This document shows, one piece after another, positions 63,819-64,000 of a stretch of DNA of 64,000 bases. The notes beneath the pieces are model-generated. The model had not been told where the DNA came from and did no database searches. It worked only from the letters and a program-made list of their open reading frames with translations. Location of the stretch: contig JAVVEM010000005.1 of NCBI GenBank assembly GCA_032250805.1, positions 1 to 64,000 of the forward strand, read 5' to 3'. The stretch is from B18-G4 sp032250805. GTDB taxonomy: Bacteria; Bacteroidota; Bacteroidia; Bacteroidales; B18-G4. The position numbers and the translations under genes are program-made. The first letter of the stretch is position 1, and the number at the start of each line of letters is the position of its first letter.

Positions 63819-64000
63819 TTACGATATCTTGATCTCTCTACCTTTTATTTTTGTTTCTTCACTTTTGGGAAGACTTATGTTCAGGACACCATTTTTATAA
63901 TCTGCCTTGATCTTGTCCTGGTTAATGTTTTCAGAAAGACTGAATGAGCGGGTGAATCCGTCATAGCGGAATTCGCGCCTGCTATAGTTCTTTTCTTCAT
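63819..64000 (-). CDS. Hsp20/alpha-crystallin small heat shock protein (5' part outside)
   Basis: The last 60 codons of a small heat shock protein. The readable end has YSRREFRYDGFTRSFSLSEN, the core of the alpha-crystallin domain. Then comes DKIKADYKNGVLNISLPKSE, with the family's GVL motif, and a short C-terminal tail KGREIKIS. The stop is at 63819-63821. Hsp20 proteins form oligomers that hold unfolded proteins. The N-terminus is beyond the window edge and no promoter is visible. Confidence 0.93.
   Translation of the reverse strand, partial: EEKNYSRREFRYDGFTRSFSLSENINQDKIKADYKNGVLNISLPKSEETKIKGREIKIS

Overview
The window comes from a Bacteroidota chromosome, most likely a Bacteroidales or Marinilabiliales-type environmental bacterium. 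The evidence is a SusC/SusD pair, several proteins with type IX secretion (T9SS) C-terminal sorting domains, lipoproteins whose lipidated Cys is followed by an acidic Lys/Asp run, exact TAnnTTTG -7 promoter boxes, and no strong Shine-Dalgarno sites. It contains one 100-N gap and looks like a draft or metagenome assembly. I see no rRNA, CRISPR, phage or transposase gene.

Layout. 1-2.7 kb: the 5' part of a secreted protein of unknown function, then a decayed TPR/AraC-type membrane regulator. 2.8-9.4 kb: a TetR-TolC-adaptor-RND efflux operon ending in a small PII-like gene. 9.6-11.4 kb: two convergent lipoproteins around a shared terminator. 11.7-15.4 kb: a tight minus-strand operon of a lysine 2,3-aminomutase-type radical SAM enzyme, two D-Ala-D-Ala-ligase-like ATP-grasp enzymes and a GNAT acetyltransferase; this is the best candidate for an undescribed biosynthetic system. 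15.4-17.7 kb: repeat-rich DNA with a four-helix-bundle gene, tRNA-Thr(CGU) and a zinc metallopeptidase. 17.8-24.3 kb: a second efflux operon (adaptor-RND-TolC) with an SDR. 24.3-35 kb: tRNA-Lys(CUU), a carotenoid-type oxidoreductase, a repeat-built T9SS protein interrupted by an apparently false gap and a homopolymer frameshift, a BNR-like lipoprotein, and a PerR-KatG peroxide-defence operon. An intergenic repeat family and a MITE-like palindromic element lie in this stretch. 35-37.7 kb: an outer-membrane barrel protein, a trypsin-like protease and an SDR.

37.7-61.5 kb is a minus-strand polysaccharide utilization locus that looks directed at a beta-1,3-glucan (laminarin-like). From upstream to downstream it has a propeller/HTH sensor-regulator, a DUF5107 T9SS protein, a PKD lipoprotein, a GH16 lipoprotein, SusC, SusD, a GH3 lipoprotein, an MFS sugar porter, a clan GH-A lipoprotein, a GH94-like phosphorylase without a signal peptide, and a large T9SS multimodular protein. 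Inferred flow: the GH16 enzyme cuts glucan at the surface, SusCD imports the oligosaccharides, periplasmic GH3 and GH-A enzymes trim them, the MFS porter carries them across the inner membrane, and the phosphorylase splits them in the cytosol. The window closes with an OstA-like protein, flavodoxin and the 3' part of an Hsp20 gene.
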